Assembly (NCBI GenBank): GCA_030636965.1
Contig: DAOVVW010000017.1
Coordinates: 1 to 9,253 of the forward strand
Length of the DNA stretch: 9,253 bases
Reading direction: 5' to 3'
Source: Pseudomonadota bacterium
GTDB lineage: Bacteria; BMS3Abin14
A model generated the notes under the pieces. The model was not told the origin of the DNA. It saw only the letters and a program-made list of their open reading frames with translations, and did no database searches. Shown here one piece after another: positions 6,683 to 9,253 of the stretch. A program made the translations under genes and the position numbers. How positions within the stretch are numbered: position 1 is the stretch's first letter; each line of letters starts with the position of its first letter.

Positions 6683-8227
6683 ATGTCTGAAAAAATAATT
6701 ATTTTCGATACCACGTTAAGAGATGGCGAGCAATCTCCAGGCGCTTCCATGAACCTGGAAGAAAAGGTCCAGGTGGCAAAGCAGCTGGAGAAACTCAACG
6801 TTGATGTCATCGAGGCCGGATTCCCCATAGCCTCGGAGGGCGATTTCGAGGCGGTCAGGGCAGTCGCCGCAGCCGTGAAAAAGCCGCAGGTGGCAGGTCT
6901 GTGCAGGGCCAGCAAGAAAGACATCGACAGGGGCTGGGAGGCACTAAAGGATGCAAAGAAACCCAGGATCCATACTTTTATTGCCACTTCGGATATACAC
7001 ATAATACACAAGTTCGGCAAGACCCGCGATGAGATCCTCAAAGCAGCGGTGAATGCCGTTGCCCACGCGGCGGGTTATACGGATAACGTGGAGTTTTCCG
7101 CCGAGGATGCGGCAAGAAGCGATGTGTCCTACCTTTGCGATGTGATAGAGGCAGTTATAGAAGCAGGCGCCACCACCGTTAATATTCCCGATACGGTGGG
7201 TTATGCTATTCCCGATGAATTCGGAAATCTGATGGCCACCATCCGTGAAAATGTCAGCAATATAGACAAGACCGTGCTGTCCGTACACTGTCACAATGAC
7301 CTGGGTCTCTCGGTGGCCAATTCACTGGCGGCCGTCTCCAATGGAGTCAGGCAGGTCGAGTGCACCATCAACGGCATAGGCGAGAGGGCCGGAAACGCGT
7401 CTTTAGAGGAGTTCGTAATGGCTCTTCGGACCCGCCGTGATCACATGAAGGTCCACACGGATATAAAGACGGAAGAGATCTACCGGAGCAGCCGCCTCGT
7501 ATCCACTATTACGGGCATCCTGGTACAGCAGAATAAGGCTGTCGTGGGCGCAAACGCCTTCGCGCATGAAGCTGGTATCCACCAGGATGGGATGCTCAAG
7601 GAAAAGACCACTTACGAGATCATGACGCCTGAGTCGGTGGGCATCAAGGAGAGCACACTGGTGTTGGGTAAGCACTCGGGACGCCACGCTTTTTCTGACA
7701 GGTTAAACGACCTGGGGATCGAGCTGACGAAGGAGGAGCTGGAGAAGGCCTTCTTTGCGTTCAAGCGTTTGGCGGACAAGAAAAAGACTATCTACGACGA
7801 GGATATCGAAGCCATTATCGCTGACGAGATATTCAGGCTTCCTGACCGTTTCCGTCTTGTATCAATAACCTTCACCAGCGGATCCGAAGTAGTTCCTTCG
7901 GCCACGGTGGAGATGGAAGTAGACGGCAAGAAGAAGGTAAAGGCCGAGTTCGGTGACGGAGCTGTGGACGCGGCCTTCAAGGCGATCAAAAAGATCGCCA
8001 AGAGCAAGGCCAAGCTCATGAGGTTCACAGTGTCCGCCATTACCGGTGGTGCTGACGCTCTCGGAGAGGTGACTGTAAGAATACGCGAGAACGGCATCAC
8101 GATAATCGGACAGGGTACATCGTCGGACATTATCGTCGCGTCTGCAAGGGCCTTTGTAAACGCCCTGAACAAGCTGGAGTACCGTAAGGGTACACGTGGC
8201 AGGGAAGTGGAGAGGCCCACATTATAA
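6683..8227 (+). CDS. leuA: 2-Isopropylmalate synthase
   Basis: The first committed step of leucine synthesis: Claisen condensation of acetyl-CoA with 2-ketoisovalerate. From ATG 6683 it has 514 residues, the normal length for the long LeuA form. This start is preferred over the in-frame ATG at 6638 because AAGGAGG (6667-6673) is 9 bases upstream and MSEKIIIFDTTLRDGEQSPG begins exactly where the family does. The TIM-barrel catalytic domain carries DTTLRDGEQ (residues 9-17) and metal ligands His202 and His204 in HCHNDLG, then GIGERAGNASLEE and HEAGIHQDGMLK. LGKHSGRHAF marks the linker, and the C-terminal allosteric domain (about 390-500) has SAITGGADALGEV and ASARAFVNALNK, the leucine-sensing fold of LeuA. 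A citramalate or homocitrate synthase is less likely given leuC next to it. The last residues (RKGTRGREVERPTL) are a short basic extension. The 172-bp gap from pssA holds a possible small ORF and a possible structured leader. Confidence 0.96.
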   Translation: MSEKIIIFDTTLRDGEQSPGASMNLEEKVQVAKQLEKLNVDVIEAGFPIASEGDFEAVRAVAAAVKKPQVAGLCRASKKDIDRGWEALKDAKKPRIHTFIATSDIHIIHKFGKTRDEILKAAVNAVAHAAGYTDNVEFSAEDAARSDVSYLCDVIEAVIEAGATTVNIPDTVGYAIPDEFGNLMATIRENVSNIDKTVLSVHCHNDLGLSVANSLAAVSNGVRQVECTINGIGERAGNASLEEFVMALRTRRDHMKVHTDIKTEEIYRSSRLVSTITGILVQQNKAVVGANAFAHEAGIHQDGMLKEKTTYEIMTPESVGIKESTLVLGKHSGRHAFSDRLNDLGIELTKEELEKAFFAFKRLADKKKTIYDEDIEAIIADEIFRLPDRFRLVSITFTSGSEVVPSATVEMEVDGKKKVKAEFGDGAVDAAFKAIKKIAKSKAKLMRFTVSAITGGADALGEVTVRIRENGITIIGQGTSSDIIVASARAFVNALNKLEYRKGTRGREVERPTL

Positions 8228-8231
8228 ATAG

Positions 8232-8261
8232 CGACCAACGACCAACGACCAACGACCAACG
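8232..8261 (+). repeat. Heptanucleotide tandem array (CGACCAA), 4.3 perfect copies
   Basis: Four identical units lie at 8232-8238, 8239-8245, 8246-8252 and 8253-8259, followed by CG. There are no mismatches, which suggests recent expansion or active homogenisation. The array begins 4 bases after the leuA stop and lies entirely outside coding sequence. Confidence 0.97.
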
Positions 8262-8290
8262 TGGAACAGTTTGAATCTATTGACAACTTA

Positions 8291-8318
8291 CATTGGGCCT
8301 TGGGCTTTGGGCATTGGG
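8291..8318 (+). repeat. Heptanucleotide tandem array (CNTTGGG), 4 copies
   Basis: Units are CATTGGG (8291-8297), CCTTGGG (8298-8304), CTTTGGG (8305-8311) and CATTGGG (8312-8318); a degenerate CTCATTG (8319-8325) may be a fifth. Only the second base varies. In reverse complement it matches the upstream CGACCAA array at 5 of 7 positions per unit. It ends 8 bases before the leuC ribosome site. Confidence 0.93.
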
Positions 8319-8337
8319 CTCATTGTGAGGTAACACA

Positions 8338-9253
8338 ATGCCAATGACCATCACAGAAAAGATACTTGCGGCGCATACAGACAGGGATACCGTTCATCCG
8401 GGTGAAATAATCATGGCCAGGATCGACCTTGCTCTGGGCAACGACATCACAGCTCCCATTGCCATAAAGATACTTCGAGAGAACGGCATCAAGGATGTTT
8501 TCGATAAAACCAAGATCGCCCTGGTGCCCGACCATTTTGTTCCCAACAAGGATATCGAGTCAGCGGAGCAGTGCAAGATGCTCAGAGAGTTTGCACACGA
8601 GCACGACATCACTCATTATTTCGAGTTGGGAGAGATGGGCGTTGAACACGCTCTGCTGCCGGAGCAGGGGATAGTCCTTCCGGGGGACCTGGTCCTTGGA
8701 GCCGACAGCCATACCTGTACCTATGGCGGACTCGGAGCCTTTTCCACCGGTGTTGGGAGTACAGACCTTGCCGGGGCAATGATAAGCGGCAGTAGCTGGT
8801 TCAAAGTACCATCAACCATGAAGTTCGTCATCGACGGTGAATTGAAGCCCTGGGTGGGAGGCAAGGACCTGATCCTATACATCATCGGGCAGATCGGAGT
8901 GGACGGCGCTCTTTACCGCTCAATGGAGTTTACTGGAAGCGTTATCGAATCTCTGGGCATGTCGGACAGGCTTGCCATGTGCAACATGGCCATTGAGGCT
9001 GGCGCGAAAAACGGGATAATCGCTCCGGACGCCATCACCGAAGAGTACGTAAGTGAAAGGTCCGAGAGGAAGTTTACCATTTACTCCTCCGATGTGGACG
9101 CCACGTACGATGAGGTCATTGAGATCGACGCGAGCCAGATCGAGCTTCAGGTGGCCTTTCCGCACCTTCCAGAGAACGCGAAACCTGTAGGTGAGGCAAA
9201 AAATATCGCGATCGACCAGGTGATAATCGGTTCATGCACCAACGGACGCTTTG
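8338..9253 (+). CDS. leuC: 3-Isopropylmalate dehydratase large subunit, 3'-partial
   Basis: The aconitase-family [4Fe-4S] subunit that, with LeuD, isomerises 2-isopropylmalate to 3-isopropylmalate. The frame is open from ATG 8338 to the window edge, giving 305 complete codons with no stop. Family motifs seen: VPDHFVPNKDIESAEQ, LGADSHTCTYGGLGAFSTGVGSTDLA (Asp123-Ser124-His125) and GSCTNGR with the first cluster cysteine at residue 300 (nt 9235). The remaining CxxC pair and C-terminus lie outside. GSCTNGR and the spacing indicate the roughly 420-residue archaeal/thermophile-type LeuC (LeuC2, HacA-like), not the roughly 466-residue E. coli type, so a separate LeuD of about 160-170 residues is expected downstream. 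Homoaconitase or dimethylmalate dehydratase are close relatives, but leuA next door favours LeuC. GAGG at 8327-8330 is 7 bases from ATG 8338; ATG 8344 is an in-frame alternative. Confidence 0.94.
   Translation, partial: MPMTITEKILAAHTDRDTVHPGEIIMARIDLALGNDITAPIAIKILRENGIKDVFDKTKIALVPDHFVPNKDIESAEQCKMLREFAHEHDITHYFELGEMGVEHALLPEQGIVLPGDLVLGADSHTCTYGGLGAFSTGVGSTDLAGAMISGSSWFKVPSTMKFVIDGELKPWVGGKDLILYIIGQIGVDGALYRSMEFTGSVIESLGMSDRLAMCNMAIEAGAKNGIIAPDAITEEYVSERSERKFTIYSSDVDATYDEVIEIDASQIELQVAFPHLPENAKPVGEAKNIAIDQVIIGSCTNGRF

Larger units (their letters stand above)
8228..8337 (+). other. leuA-leuC spacer framed by opposed heptamer arrays
   Basis: This 110-bp spacer starts with CGACCAA repeats 4 bases after the leuA stop, continues with a 29-bp unique core (8262-8290) and then C(A/C/T)TTGGG repeats ending just before the leuC ribosome site GAGG (8327-8330). 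The core contains a perfect TTGACA (8280-8285) but no matching -10 box at the right distance. No terminator was seen. Confidence 0.75.

Noticed and set aside
8280..8308. Promoter for leuC based on the perfect TTGACA at 8280-8285
   Set aside because: The -10 position (about 8302-8309) falls in the GGG-rich repeat array and has no TATAAT-like sequence.
8261..8347. 28-codon GTG-started ORF through the CNTTGGG array into leuC
   Set aside because: There is no ribosome site upstream, it reads straight through tandem repeats and overlaps the leuC start in another frame; most likely chance.

Overview
The window holds eight protein-coding genes, all on the + strand and closely packed: ilvD (5' end cut by the window edge), ilvB, ilvN, ilvC, psd, pssA, leuA and leuC (3' end cut by the window edge). 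It is a branched-chain amino acid supergene cluster with a two-gene phosphatidylethanolamine module (psd-pssA) embedded in it. No RNA gene, transposase, CRISPR array, convincing promoter or intrinsic terminator was seen. This fits a single long transcript that extends beyond both edges.

Organism: a bacterium. Strong purine-rich Shine-Dalgarno sites, an IlvH-type acetolactate synthase small subunit and bacterial Psd/PssA all point that way. Base composition is balanced to slightly GC-rich, and AGG (Arg) and ATA (Ile) codons are frequent. From memory, the order ilvBNC-psd-pssA-leuA resembles Geobacter-type Desulfobacterota and several uncultured phyla. I cannot assign a phylum from this window. 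A predicted NADH-type ketol-acid reductoisomerase and an IlvD without the third cysteine of the [2Fe-2S] enzymes would suit an anaerobe, but they do not prove it.

Layout: ilvD (1-1557); 105-bp spacer with a 22-codon ORF in a TAATG overlap; ilvB (1663-3387); 106-bp spacer largely made of 7-bp-period repeats; ilvN (3494-3970); 55-bp spacer; ilvC (4026-5039); psd (5036-5677) and pssA (5674-6510), each starting with TTG inside a 4-base TTGA overlap with the preceding stop; a possible 31-codon ORF (6491-6586) and a leader with an inverted repeat that covers part of the leuA ribosome binding site; leuA (6683-8227); 110-bp spacer with two oppositely oriented heptamer arrays around a 29-bp core; leuC (8338 to the edge).

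How the genes work together: IlvB/IlvN make 2-acetolactate (or acetohydroxybutyrate), IlvC isomerises and reduces it, and IlvD dehydrates the product to the 2-keto acid for valine or isoleucine. LeuA condenses 2-ketoisovalerate with acetyl-CoA, and LeuC (with LeuD, expected downstream) isomerises 2-isopropylmalate. PssA makes phosphatidylserine from CDP-diacylglycerol and Psd decarboxylates it to phosphatidylethanolamine.

The best leads are (1) a coenzyme loop in IlvC that has lost the usual NADPH-phosphate contacts and gained Asp-Asp-Pro, (2) three or more heptanucleotide arrays confined to two intergenic spacers and apparently variants of one drifting family, and (3) a possible structured leader at leuA. 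No wholly new multi-gene system is evident.
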